Below are positions 8,330 to 15,867 of a DNA stretch of 23,363 bases, in pieces. The notes under the pieces are model-generated. The model did not search any database. It worked only from the letters and a program-made list of their open reading frames with translations, and was not told the origin of the DNA. A program made the translations under genes and the position numbers. Location: positions 1 to 23,363 of the forward strand of contig DKVF01000092.1 in the NCBI GenBank assembly GCA_002491065.1. The letters are read 5' to 3'. Numbering within the stretch: position 1 is the stretch's first letter; each line of letters opens with the position of its first letter. Origin of the DNA: Peptococcaceae bacterium UBA7185 (GTDB lineage Bacteria > Bacillota > Peptococcia > Peptococcales > Peptococcaceae).

Positions 8330-9286
8330 ATGATAAATCGAGATCAGCTGCGGCTGAAAAAGCAGCAGCAGCGGGATGCGCGCCTGGAAGAAATTTATCG
8401 CGAGTTACCCCAATTGCAGAAGTTGGACCAGACCATTGCGCAGAAAAATATTGCCATGATCCGCGCAGGCGTGCTGCAAAAAAATCCGCAGGAACGGCAG
8501 CGCCTGGAAGAAGAGATTGCCGGGTTGTTAAAGCTGCAGCGGCAGGTGCTCCTGGAAAATCATTTGGATGAATCAATTTACAGACCGCAGTGGGATTGTC
8601 CGCTGTGTGAGGACAGGGGATATCTGGAGCCCGGCGTATTATGCAGCTGCTATCAAAAGGAGCGTTTGGAAGAACTTTTTTTGCGCAGCGGCATGCCAGA
8701 GGCCATGCGGCAATTTACATTTGACAATTTTGAGACAAAGCGTTATGCCGATGGGGAGGATATGGAAAAAAAAGTGGCGTGGTGCCGACAGTTTGTCCAG
8801 GATATTCTGCAGAAGCAGGCAGGGCAATGTCTGTTTCTGACCGGCGATGTAGGCCGTGGCAAAACGCATTTATCCGCAGCCATTGCCAACGCAGTGCTGG
8901 CCAATGGCAATACGGTGTTGTACCGGCGCGCTTCTGACTTGTTTGATTTGATTCGGCAATATCGCTATGAGGAAAGTCGGCAGCTGTGCAGTGAGATGCT
9001 GGAGCAGCTGCGCAGCTGCGATTTGCTGGTCATCGACGATTTGGGTGCAGAGCGCACTACTGACTTTGTGATAGAGCAGTTGGTCCTCATTTTGGAGGAC
9101 CGCAATTATCAGAACAAGCCGTGGATTATCAATTCCAATCTGGATTTGAATCAGATTAAGGAATACTACACAGCACGCACCTCTGACCGCATTTTGGAGC
9201 GGGCGCGCGTATTCAAGCTGGTCAAGGAAAAAAGCGCTAGAGTGGAAATGGCCAGCCAGAGAAAGCGCAAAGGAACGCTCCGCTAA
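8330..9286 (+). CDS. DnaC/DnaI-type AAA+ helicase-loader ATPase
   Basis: 318 aa. A Gln/Arg-rich coiled N-terminus precedes a zinc-binding knuckle (Cys90, Cys93, Cys105, Cys107). The AAA+ core follows: Walker A GDVGRGKT (172-179), Walker B LLVIDD (232-237), sensor-1 INSN near 267-270, and an arginine-rich C-terminal segment (DRILERARVFKLV). This is the layout of Bacillota DnaI/DnaC loaders and of IstB-like ATPases. The neighbour dnaD argues for replication rather than an IS21 helper, and no istA is present. ATG 8330 follows AGGATGGG by 5 bases. It ends the operon begun at 4685. Confidence 0.87.
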   Translation: MINRDQLRLKKQQQRDARLEEIYRELPQLQKLDQTIAQKNIAMIRAGVLQKNPQERQRLEEEIAGLLKLQRQVLLENHLDESIYRPQWDCPLCEDRGYLEPGVLCSCYQKERLEELFLRSGMPEAMRQFTFDNFETKRYADGEDMEKKVAWCRQFVQDILQKQAGQCLFLTGDVGRGKTHLSAAIANAVLANGNTVLYRRASDLFDLIRQYRYEESRQLCSEMLEQLRSCDLLVIDDLGAERTTDFVIEQLVLILEDRNYQNKPWIINSNLDLNQIKEYYTARTSDRILERARVFKLVKEKSARVEMASQRKRKGTLR

Positions 9287-9313
9287 AAACCGAGCAGGGG
9301 AATCATTGGCAGA

Positions 9314-9342
9314 GGCTGGCTGGAAAATAGGGCAGCCTTTTT
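9314..9342 (+). terminator. Weak terminator after the dnaC-like gene
   Basis: GGCTG (two overlapping copies at 9314-9322) can pair with CAGCC (9333-9337), followed by TTTTT. The stem is only 5 bp. The rest of the gap 9343-9466 shows no gene or clear promoter. Confidence 0.4.
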
Positions 9343-9466
9343 GCCTGTTGAACGTGCAAAGTTGAAATAGAAAATACATCTGAAACAAGATGATAAATGA
9401 GCAGTTGGAGAATGAATTTTGAGGATACAGATAAAGTGTGTTTTAGCTTAAGAGAAGGGTGGTAGT

Positions 9467-10666
9467 TTGGAAAAAGAAAAATTGTGGACAAAGGAGTTCC
9501 TTCTGGCCAACGGCATTCAGTTCGGTGTCAATCTTGGCTATTTTATGCTTTACTCTACCATTGGAATTTACACGCGGGGTCTTACGTCTGTTGAGTTTTA
9601 TGTGGGTTTGGTGACAGGAATCTTTACTTTTGCGTCATTATTAACCCGTCTTGTTTCCGGACGTTTGCTGGAGCGGTTCCCTGTCAAAGGAATTTTAATT
9701 TTCGGAGTTTGCTTGTCCCTGGTGGCCAGCACAGGATACTTGTTTTCTGATAGTGTGACAATTTTGCTGTGTATGCGGATTGCCAACGGTTTGGGCTATG
9801 GCTTGTCCAGTGCGGCCATTGCCACCATCGTCAGCTCCATGCTGCCGCCGCGCCGACTGCTGGAAGGACTGGGCTACAGCATGATGTTTTTCACATTGTG
9901 CGGTGCGGTAGGACCATCTCTGGCATTAAACCTGAGTCACAGTGATGCGCAGCAATTTGGCAAGGTGTTTATCGTCACGGTGCTTTCTACGGTGCTCACG
10001 GCAGTACTGGTATTCTTCCTGCAAAGAGGGCAGAAACAATCTCCCAAGGAAACTAATGGGACATCAAATGATGAAAAAAATTTGCAGCATTCCTTTACAT
10101 TGGCTACCGGCATTTTTCTGGTATTGACCTTTTTGCTGGCCTTCGGGCAGTCTGCTGTGGTGGCCTGTTTGAACTTGTATGCGTTGGATAATGGTATGGG
10201 AAATCTGTCTTTATTTTTTATTATATTTGCTGTGGCCAATTTTCTGGTGCGGTTATTTATGAATCCCATTTTGCAGGTTTTATCGGAGCGTGTCGTGCTT
10301 ATCGGGATTACAGTCTTGCTGATTGGGGTATATCTGGGCATCTTCTTTGCGGACAGCGCAGGATGGCTTTATGTGTTGGCGGTTCCTTTCGGTGCAGCGA
10401 TGGGATTCTATTATCCCCTTCTGACTACCAAAACAATCAAAACCATCAGCAAATTACGGCAAGGCACCAGCAACAGTATTTATTTGGCGTCTGAGGATAT
10501 GGGATTTTTTGTGGGCGCCATCTTCTGGAGCGCTATGGCAGGCGTGCTGGGCGGTTATCGGCAGATTTATTTTATTGCGGCCTGTCTGGCTGTGTGCATG
10601 CTGCTGATTGTGCTTTTCTATCCGGCAATCTTGAAGCGCCGGGGCGTAAAAGAAGACGTGTGGTAA
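9467..10666 (+). CDS. MFS transporter
   Basis: 399 aa with about twelve hydrophobic segments and a hydrophilic central loop near residues 190-210 (GQKQSPKETNG). The cytoplasmic loop 2-3 has the MFS motif A in the form LVSGRLLERFPVKGI (near 62-76). RIANGLGYGLSSAA (near 105-118) is another family hallmark. Substrate is unknown; the closest general groups are drug or small-metabolite exporters. The start is TTG 9467, preceded by AAGGGTGG; the next in-frame ATG would remove the first membrane helix. It is followed after 30 bases by a small membrane-protein gene that may be co-transcribed. Confidence 0.85.
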   Translation: MEKEKLWTKEFLLANGIQFGVNLGYFMLYSTIGIYTRGLTSVEFYVGLVTGIFTFASLLTRLVSGRLLERFPVKGILIFGVCLSLVASTGYLFSDSVTILLCMRIANGLGYGLSSAAIATIVSSMLPPRRLLEGLGYSMMFFTLCGAVGPSLALNLSHSDAQQFGKVFIVTVLSTVLTAVLVFFLQRGQKQSPKETNGTSNDEKNLQHSFTLATGIFLVLTFLLAFGQSAVVACLNLYALDNGMGNLSLFFIIFAVANFLVRLFMNPILQVLSERVVLIGITVLLIGVYLGIFFADSAGWLYVLAVPFGAAMGFYYPLLTTKTIKTISKLRQGTSNSIYLASEDMGFFVGAIFWSAMAGVLGGYRQIYFIAACLAVCMLLIVLFYPAILKRRGVKEDVW

Positions 10667-10696
10667 GGATGGGAAGAAAGACGGGAGGTGTGGAGT

Positions 10697-10972
10697 ATGA
10701 AGAAAAAGGTTGTTGCGGCCATGGTGATTATAATTGTTTTTCTGATTCTGGCAGTAGGCGTGTACTTTGTTGGTGAAAATTTTTATAATCGAACTATTAT
10801 CGACTTGACATATGCTTATGATACAGCAATTATAAGATTGCCCGACGGACAAATTGTAAAAGGAAAAGTGGACAGCTGGACAGATTATGCAGACGGAGAT
10901 CAGATTCAGGTAAAAATAAACGGCAAGGTGTACCTAGTGCACAGTGCAAATGTGGCTTTGATTAAAGAATAG
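10697..10972 (+). CDS. Small single-pass membrane protein, unknown function
   Basis: 91 aa. After MKKK comes one membrane helix (about residues 5-27, VVAAMVIIIVFLILAVGVYF). The remainder is a short soluble domain rich in beta-forming residues (AIIRLPDGQIVKGKVDSW... and ...QVKINGKVYLVHSANVALI), which looks like a small SH3-like barrel facing outward. A GTG lies at 10688, but GGGAGG overlaps it; ATG 10697 sits 8 bases after that site and is preferred. I recall similar small proteins next to mobile-element genes in Clostridia but cannot verify this here. No function can be assigned. Confidence 0.7.
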   Translation: MKKKVVAAMVIIIVFLILAVGVYFVGENFYNRTIIDLTYAYDTAIIRLPDGQIVKGKVDSWTDYADGDQIQVKINGKVYLVHSANVALIKE

Positions 10973-11041
10973 GGGAGCGCGTCAAGGGTGAATGGAGAAC
11001 AGAACGCTTCTGTGCTGTCACATCGACTGCGCTGAAAAAGT

Positions 11042-11078
11042 GAGATAACTTCGGGATTCGCGGAGGTATCTCTTTTTT
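11042..11078 (+). terminator. Terminator after the small membrane-protein gene
   Basis: GAGATAACTTC pairs with GAGGTATCTC (11042-11052 with 11063-11072), with one bulged A and one G-T pair, followed by six T. It ends the 9467-10972 unit before the azl promoter. Confidence 0.75.
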
Positions 11079-11112
11079 CCTAAAACCAATTTACGTGATA
11101 AAAGAGAAACAG

Positions 11113-11141
11113 TTGACATTTTTTGCAAAAAGTTTTACAAT
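11113..11141 (+). promoter_or_regulatory. Consensus sigma-A promoter of azlCD
   Basis: TTGACA (11113-11118) and TACAAT (11136-11141) with an exact 17-base spacer. Transcription would begin near 11148, leaving a leader of about 95 bases. Confidence 0.85.
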
Positions 11142-11165
11142 TTAAAATTGCAAGGATGAAATAAG

Positions 11166-11196
11166 AGCTCACTGCTGGCTCCTACGGCGGTGAGCT
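11166..11196 (+). promoter_or_regulatory. Leader hairpin upstream of azlC
   Basis: The stem 11166-11177/11185-11196 has 12 pairs, two of them G-U, and a 7-base loop, then ATTTTCTTT. It lies wholly within the azlC leader. The T-rich tail makes an attenuator plausible, but it is interrupted. No T-box specifier or antiterminator sequence is seen. Confidence 0.55.
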
Positions 11197-11243
11197 ATTT
11201 TCTTTGACCTACTTTGATATGCATAATGGAGGAGGATGAAATC

Positions 11244-11966
11244 TTGTCTGCTGATATAAAATCTGCCTATTTGCGTGGCCTGCAAAATGGCATTCCCATT
11301 TGTCTGGGCTATTTGTCGGTATCCTTTACCTTTGGGATGATGTGTACGGAAAATGATCTGCCTTTTTGGATTGCAGTGCTGATTTCCATGACCAATTTGA
11401 CCTCGGCAGGTCAGTTTGCCGGTACGGCGCTGATTATCAATGGCGGCAGTCTGTTTGAGATTGGTCTGACCACCTTTGTCATCAATATTCGCTATCTGTT
11501 GATGTCGCTGTCTTTGTCTCAGCGCATTGACCCGGCTTTATCCATTCCCAAACGCCTGGTTATGTCCTTTGGTGTGACCGACGAAATTTTTGGCGTCAGC
11601 ATGCAGGCCAAAGGACAAATTTCGGCGGCTTATTTTATAGGACTGATGACGGCGCCCTTTTGGGGCTGGGCCTTGGGCACGCTGATTGGCGCCACGGCGG
11701 TTTCTCTGTTGCCGGATATGGTGCGCAGCGCTTTGGGGATTGCAATTTACGGCATGTTTTTGGCGGTCATTATTCCGCCGGCGCGGGAAGAGCATGCTCT
11801 GGCCTGGGTGATTGTCCTGGCAGCGCTGATCAGCTGTGTGTTTTATTATGCGCCGGTACTGAATCAGCTTTCCAGCGGCTGGGTGATTATTATTTGCGCA
11901 GTGCTTGCCAGCAGCTTTGCGGCTGTAAAATGGCCTGTGGGTGATGAAGAAGAAGGGGAGGCGTAA
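11244..11966 (+). CDS. azlC: AzlC branched-chain amino acid exporter, large subunit
   Basis: About 240 aa, highly hydrophobic. The AzlC hallmarks are visible: an early GIPICLGYLSVSFTFG, then SAGQFAGTALI and INIRYLLMSLSLS, and later FGVTDEIFGVS. With AzlD it forms a two-part exporter of branched-chain amino acids; B. subtilis AzlCD is the named relative. An in-frame TTG at 11214 lacks a ribosome site. TTG 11244 lies 7 bases after GGAGGAGGA and is the better start. The gene is followed without a gap by azlD and has its own promoter and structured leader. Confidence 0.9.
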   Translation: MSADIKSAYLRGLQNGIPICLGYLSVSFTFGMMCTENDLPFWIAVLISMTNLTSAGQFAGTALIINGGSLFEIGLTTFVINIRYLLMSLSLSQRIDPALSIPKRLVMSFGVTDEIFGVSMQAKGQISAAYFIGLMTAPFWGWALGTLIGATAVSLLPDMVRSALGIAIYGMFLAVIIPPAREEHALAWVIVLAALISCVFYYAPVLNQLSSGWVIIICAVLASSFAAVKWPVGDEEEGEA

Positions 11967-11969
11967 TTG

Positions 11970-12311
11970 ATGGAACATACGTATAATTATTTTTATGTGC
12001 TGACTGCGGTGGCGGTGATGGCCATTGTCACCTATATTCCCCGCATGCTGCCGCTGACTTTCATGCGGCGCAAAATTCAAAATCGGTTTATCCGTTCCTT
12101 TCTGTACTATGTGCCCTATGCGGTGCTGGCGGCGATGACTTTGCCTGGGATTCTCTATTCCACGGCAAATGTGGTGTCCGCCATAACAGGTATGGCAGCA
12201 GCAATCTTTTTGGCCTACAAAAAGAAAGGATTGTTGATTGTCGCATTGGGCGCTGTGTTTGTCGTGTTTGTGACAGAACAGCTGTGGGCCTATGTGCCCA
12301 TGCCGTTATAG
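11970..12311 (+). CDS. azlD: AzlD branched-chain amino acid exporter, small subunit
   Basis: 113 aa with three to four membrane segments. The early IPRMLPLTFMRR and the middle FLYYVPYAVLAAMTLPGIL are standard AzlD features. TTG 11967 directly precedes ATG 11970; the ATG is 8 bases after GGGGAGG and is chosen. It lies immediately after the azlC stop, so the two subunits are made together. Confidence 0.9.
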   Translation: MEHTYNYFYVLTAVAVMAIVTYIPRMLPLTFMRRKIQNRFIRSFLYYVPYAVLAAMTLPGILYSTANVVSAITGMAAAIFLAYKKKGLLIVALGAVFVVFVTEQLWAYVPMPL

Positions 12312-12348
12312 GCCGCGGATAGAATCAGAGAAAAAGGAGCCGAATCAT

Positions 12349-12573
12349 ATGCAGGAGTTAGTAATAGGCGGAATCTATCGACACTATAAAAATAAGCTGT
12401 ATCAGGTGCAAGCCATTGCTAGGCATAGCGAGACAGAGGAAGAACTGGTGATTTATAAGGCATTGTATGGCGATCATGATGTGTGGGCAAGACCCTTGAA
12501 AATGTTTTGTGAGGATGTGATGCTGCCCGATGGCAGCAGCGTGCCGCGCTTTGCCCTGGTGGAAAAGGATTGA
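12349..12573 (+). CDS. DUF1653 protein
   Basis: 74 aa. GGIYRHYKNKLYQVQAIARH followed by SETEEELVIYKALYGD and VWARPLKMF matches the short DUF1653 fold almost from end to end. The family has no settled function and is common as a free-standing small protein in bacteria. The ATG at 12349 follows AAGGAG by 9 bases. It lies 37 bases after azlD and may be read from the same promoter. A strong terminator follows. Confidence 0.88.
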   Translation: MQELVIGGIYRHYKNKLYQVQAIARHSETEEELVIYKALYGDHDVWARPLKMFCEDVMLPDGSSVPRFALVEKD

Positions 12574-12660
12574 GGCAAAAATGGACAAATTGAGTCTTAG
12601 AAAAGCAAGTAAATATTTGTAAAGAAGCTCGCAGTTTTCTTTGCATTCTGCTGTAAAAAG

Positions 12661-12701
12661 GCGATATGTGTTTCCTTTGTGGAGACGGCATATCGCTTTT
12701 T
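12661..12701. terminator. Bidirectional terminator after the DUF1653 gene
   Basis: GCGATATG (12661-12668) pairs with CATATCGC (12689-12696), and inside it GTTTCC pairs with GGAGAC. Five T follow on the plus strand and AAAAAG precedes on the left. Confidence 0.85.
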
Positions 12702-12709
12702 CTATTTGA

Positions 12710-12744
12710 AAACCATAGGTTACGCAATCAAAAACCAATGGTTT
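12710..12744. promoter_or_regulatory. Inverted repeat upstream of the XRE regulator
   Basis: AAACCAT-A-GGTT (12710-12721) mirrors AACC-A-ATGGTTT (12733-12744) with one A-A mismatch and an 11-base centre. It lies about 85 bases before the XRE start and could be that protein's operator. Confidence 0.45.
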
Positions 12745-12827
12745 CACAAATAAAAACAAGATTTGAGTTACTTTCTAAAATATAGATTTTCACACACTGG
12801 TATTCAGAATGAGAGGAGGAAGAACGT

Positions 12828-13055
12828 ATGGCAGTAAGCTATAAAAGATTGTTCCACCGGATGATAGACAAAGGAATGACATATGCCCAGCTGATGGAAA
12901 AAGGTGGATTTAGTGCAAATATTATTACCAGATTGAAACGCAACAACTATGTGGCATTGGACAGTATTGAAAGAATTTGCTATGCCCTTGACTGTGGCGT
13001 TGACGATATTCTGGAGTTTATAGCAGACGATAAGGAGAAAAAAGACCATGATTGA
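12828..13055 (+). CDS. Small XRE-type (HTH_26) DNA-binding protein
   Basis: 75 aa, essentially one helix-turn-helix domain: YKRLFHRMIDKGMTYAQLMEK, then FSANIITRLKRNN as recognition helix, then IERICYALDCGVDDILEF. Proteins of this type often stand just before type I restriction-modification genes in Clostridia, and the remains of hsdM follow with an 8-base overlap. It probably controlled that system. The start ATG 12828 follows GAGAGGAGG. The gene looks intact although its partner is destroyed. Confidence 0.85.
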   Translation: MAVSYKRLFHRMIDKGMTYAQLMEKGGFSANIITRLKRNNYVALDSIERICYALDCGVDDILEFIADDKEKKDHD

Positions 13056-13394
13056 TACCAAAAAAGAGCAGGAGCGGGACGAGCTTCACCGAGCAATATG
13101 GGCCATCGCAGATGAATTGCGCGGTGCTGTTTTGTAATGTGAACGAAAGAGCAGATTATGACGAAAATCTGAACGAGACATTGGAGCGGGTATTCAATCA
13201 TATTGAAAGTTCGGCCAAGGGTTCTTCTTCTGAAAGCAGAAAAAATACTGGGCAGAGATGCCGTCCGCAATGGCTTCTATGGACAGGAAATTAATATCAC
13301 CACTTACAATCTGTGCCGTATCAATATGTTCCTCTATGATATTGGTTTTGATAAGTTTGACATTGCCTGTGAGGATACCTTGACCGCACCGTAG
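13048..13394 (+). pseudogene. hsdM: Type I restriction-modification methyltransferase remnant (hsdM)
   Basis: Three hsdM pieces lie in three frames. 13048-13137 gives MIDTKKEQERDELHRAIWAI..., the N-terminus, ending at TAA. About 13139-13240 gives NERADYDENLNETLERVFNHIE, normally some 40 or more residues further on. 13203-13394 gives KILGRDAVRNGFYGQEINITTYNLCRINMF..., part of the methyltransferase core, ending at TAG. A normal HsdM is about 500 aa, so two internal deletions and frameshifts have occurred and the SAM-binding and catalytic regions are mostly gone. No hsdS or hsdR is present. The 3' end runs into an IS3-type transposase tail. Confidence 0.85.
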
Positions 13395-13397
13395 CAT

Positions 13398-13819
13398 TGG
13401 GTTGTGAGTGCAAGAAATGAAAATAGATTAGTGTTTAAAACATTTGATAAAGCGATCGTTGCGAATCCAAGTGCTAAACCGATTTTTCATTCAGATCGGG
13501 GATTTCAGTATACCAATAAGGTATTCAAGAAAAAACTTAAAGAACAGGAAATGGAGCAATCCATGTCCAGAGTCGGGCACTGTATCGACAATGGACCACA
13601 GAGGGATTTTGGGGGATTATAAAATCTGAAATGTACCAGATGTACGCAATAACTGATGAGGCTTCGTTAAGATATGCAATCAAAGATTATTTACGTTTTT
13701 ACAGTGAAGAACGTCCACAGGACAGATATCACTGTAAAACCCCATTAGAAGTACGCCAAGAAGCATTAGCATCTGATATACCGACAGGATATCTTATTCC
13801 TGAAAATAAATGCGAATAA
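13398..13819 (+). pseudogene. IS3-family (IS150-like) transposase, 5'-truncated and frameshifted
   Basis: The first frame (from TGG 13398) reads WVVSARNENRLVFKTF..., then HSDRGFQYTNKVF with the second catalytic Asp, then SMSRVGHCIDNGP. A one-base loss near 13597-13600 shifts the frame. The next frame reads EGFWGIIKSEMY with the catalytic Glu, then YLRFYSEERPQDRYHC and TPLEVRQEAL to the stop at 13819. The first catalytic Asp and the helix-turn-helix half (orfA) are absent. It cannot be active. Confidence 0.88.
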
Positions 13820-13852
13820 ACAAATATAAAGAGAAATGGTGTTCACAGAAAA

Positions 13853-13883
13853 ATGCCTACACTTCAAAGTGAAATGTAGGCAT
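13853..13883. repeat. Long hairpin after the transposase remnant
   Basis: ATGCCTACA-C-TTCA-AAG-TGAA-A-TGTAGGCAT: 13 pairs with one C-A mismatch. TTAATTTTTTAAT follows 12 bases later. It may be the transposase terminator. Confidence 0.6.
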
Positions 13884-14043
13884 CATCTGCACTTAATTTT
13901 TTAATATTTAACCTGTCTACTTGACAAGGGGCATATCAAAGACTATGTCGTTTCTTGTCTATGGAGATTATCAGCAAGAAAGTAAAAAGTTGATAAATAG
14001 TTGAAATTTATATGCTACTGTGACCTGACAGGAGGTGTGAAAG

Positions 14044-14391
14044 GTGCATGACAAAATATTGATTGTGGATGATGAAAAAGATATCGTAGCAATGCTTGGC
14101 AGTTTTTTTGAAAGCAAAGGTTTTTTTGTTTTATCTGCCGCAAACGGAGCTGACGCCCTGAAACAAGTAGAACGGCAGCCGGATATTATATTGCTTGATA
14201 TAAATATGCCCGAATTAGACGGTTTGGAGGTATGCAGGCGTATTCGTGACTACATATCCTGCCCCATTCTTTTTCTGACAGCTCGTATTGAGGATACAGA
14301 CAAAGTGAAGGGCTTTGCCGTCGGCGGGGATGATTATATTGTGAAGCCGTTTTCTCTTATGGAACTTAATGAGAAAACTATTTTATTTTGA
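14044..14391 (+). pseudogene. OmpR-type response regulator cut off after the receiver domain
   Basis: 115 aa. The receiver domain is complete: Asp9-Asp10 (IVDDE), phospho-acceptor Asp52 (LLDINMP), Thr79 (FLTAR) and Lys101 (IVKPF). It breaks off after SLMEL at about residue 108, where such proteins normally continue into a linker and a winged-helix DNA-binding domain, and ends after NEKTILF. No histidine kinase follows. The GTG start has a good AGGAGG 8 bases before it, so it may still be expressed as a single-domain protein. It resembles VanR-like or antibiotic-sensing regulators. The cut is probably a deletion near 14369. Confidence 0.75.
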
Positions 14392-14609
14392 ATTGTGAAA
14401 GGTTTTTTCAAGACGTTTGACACAAATCGCTTTACTTGCTGTATTGCTTTTATCCGTTCTTTTAAGTCTTTCCACCTATCAGAGCAAATATGCCTTTTTA
14501 TAGGTGTCGGCATTTTCTTTTCCCGCAGAATTTTTGCCAAGCATCGGATTTTCTAAAAAGTTGGTGCAAGCTCGCTGAAAATAGGTATTTTCAGTTCATT
14601 TTTCAGTGT
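14392..14609. other. Non-coding stretch between the regulator remnant and LysR
   Basis: No supported gene. An imperfect hairpin (CACCTAT 14473-14479 with ATAGGTG 14500-14506) lies here. A minus-strand open frame (14540 downward, TTG start) has no ribosome site and no family I recognise. Confidence 0.5.
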
Positions 14610-14639
14610 TTGCAGAATGGCCTTTCTTTGTGCTATAAT
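14610..14639 (+). promoter_or_regulatory. Promoter of the first LysR gene
   Basis: TTGCAG (14610-14615) and TATAAT (14634-14639), spacer 18, with an extended -10 (TGC before TATAAT). The leader is about 70 bases. Confidence 0.75.
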
Positions 14640-14714
14640 ACACGCAGAAGATTTTGTGCAATCCTTTATTGGGTTGTCCGTTTGCGATATTTACAGTTTC
14701 GAGGAGGCACGACG

Positions 14715-15668
14715 TTGAACATTTTATCGTTAAAATATGCAGTCACTGTGGCACGCTGCGGTTCTATTACCGGTGCGGCGGAACAGCTTGCTATGAGCCA
14801 ACCTAATCTGAGCAAAGCGATCAAAGAGTTAGAAACCTCCTTAGGGATTACCATTTTTCAACGCACTTCTACAGGTGTGATTCCCACAGGACAAGGGTTG
14901 GAATTTCTTGATTCCGCACGGCACATTTTGCAACAGCTGGACGAGCTGGAAAATCGCTATAAAACAGATGAAAATCGAAAAATTGCCTTTTCTGTTTCAG
15001 TGCCCAGAGCCAGTTATATCACGTATGCTTTTGCTGACTTTGCCAATAGTCTGAGTGCTGACAGAGAATTTGAGTTAAATTTTATGGAGACCAATTCCAT
15101 GGAAGCAGTGCAAAATATCAGCCGCAAGGGGTATTCGCTGGGGATTATTCGCTATCAATCCGAATATGACTCCTATTTTCAAAAGATGCTCTCGGAAAAA
15201 CGCATGCAATCCCAACTTTTATGGGAATTTGAATACCAAGCACTGATGTCAGTTCGCAATCCCTTGGCGCAGCGAAAAAAAATCCGCTTGCAGGAGCTGG
15301 AACCGCTGACTGAAGTTATTCATGGCGATTGGGATGTCCCTTTTATCCCTGACGATGAGCAGGAACAAGTTCTGTCGGTACCCAACCAAAAAAAGAAGAT
15401 CTATGTCTATGAACGGGGTAGTCAGTTTGATTTATTACAGAGTATTCCCAGCAGCTTTATGTGGGTGTCTCCTGTACCGGATGCGTTGTTGAAGCGGTAT
15501 CAATTGGTTCAGTTGGGCTGTCAAGAAATGAACGGGCGGCCATTTCGTGATGTGCTAATCAGTCCTCAAGGCTATCATTTCAGCGAAGTGGAGCAGGGTT
15601 TTATTCAGCGGGTGATGGATGTGCGGGATGAGCTGAACAGGCAATATGGACCGCTTCCTTGGAGCTAA
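14715..15668 (+). CDS. LysR-family transcriptional regulator
   Basis: 317 aa. The winged helix-turn-helix is at residues 1-60 (LKYAVTVARCGSITGAAEQL, then SQPNLSKAIKELETSLGITIF, then QRTSTGVIPT). A periplasmic-binding-like effector domain follows from about 90. Frame continuity upstream is misleading: TTG 14715 stands 7 bases after GAGGAGG, exactly where LysR similarity begins. The effector is unknown, and no divergently transcribed target is adjacent, so the regulated gene cannot be named. The gene has its own promoter and a strong terminator. Confidence 0.88.
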   Translation: MNILSLKYAVTVARCGSITGAAEQLAMSQPNLSKAIKELETSLGITIFQRTSTGVIPTGQGLEFLDSARHILQQLDELENRYKTDENRKIAFSVSVPRASYITYAFADFANSLSADREFELNFMETNSMEAVQNISRKGYSLGIIRYQSEYDSYFQKMLSEKRMQSQLLWEFEYQALMSVRNPLAQRKKIRLQELEPLTEVIHGDWDVPFIPDDEQEQVLSVPNQKKKIYVYERGSQFDLLQSIPSSFMWVSPVPDALLKRYQLVQLGCQEMNGRPFRDVLISPQGYHFSEVEQGFIQRVMDVRDELNRQYGPLPWS

Positions 15669-15722
15669 AGCAGGTTGCCCAAAAAGTATGAAAAGAAAAC
15701 TGTATAGTTTGCAAATCAACGG

Positions 15723-15752
15723 AAAAAACGGCTTGATAAGAGCCGTTTTTTT
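15723..15752 (+). terminator. Terminator of the first LysR gene
   Basis: ACGGCT-TGATAAG-AGCCGT (15728-15746), flanked by six A before and a T-run after, so it could also work on the minus strand. Confidence 0.88.
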
Positions 15753-15867
15753 GCATTTTCTGTGGGAATAAAAATACACGATTGCAACTGTTCTACCAGT
15801 AGAAATAATATGTATGGCTGCTTTCCAAGCGTAGTAAGTCGATAGACTGTAATGTTCTGGAACTTTT

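Larger units (their letters stand above)
13395..13940 (+). mobile_element. IS3-type insertion sequence remnant
   Basis: It holds the transposase tail described separately, a hairpin at 13853-13883 and a plausible right end (TGTCTACTTGACAAGGGGCA, about 13914-13933). The left part is missing: the element begins abruptly beside the hsdM remnant. The end assignment is from recalled IS150-like ends, so its exact edge is uncertain. Confidence 0.55.

Noticed and set aside
8330..9286. IstB-type IS21 helper ATPase
   Set aside because: The AAA+ core would fit, but the zinc knuckle, dnaD neighbour and lack of istA point to a replication helicase loader.
11148..11243. T-box or other amino-acid riboswitch before azlC
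   Set aside because: The leader is under 100 bases with one hairpin; no specifier loop or conserved T-box antiterminator sequence is present.
11538..12080. Minus-strand open frame opposite azlC/azlD
   Set aside because: Histidine/arginine-rich shadow translation with no domain; the plus strand encodes the well-known AzlCD pair.
14334..14540. Minus-strand frame of 68 codons across the response-regulator end
   Set aside because: Starts at TTG without a ribosome site, overlaps the receiver coding sequence and matches no family I know.
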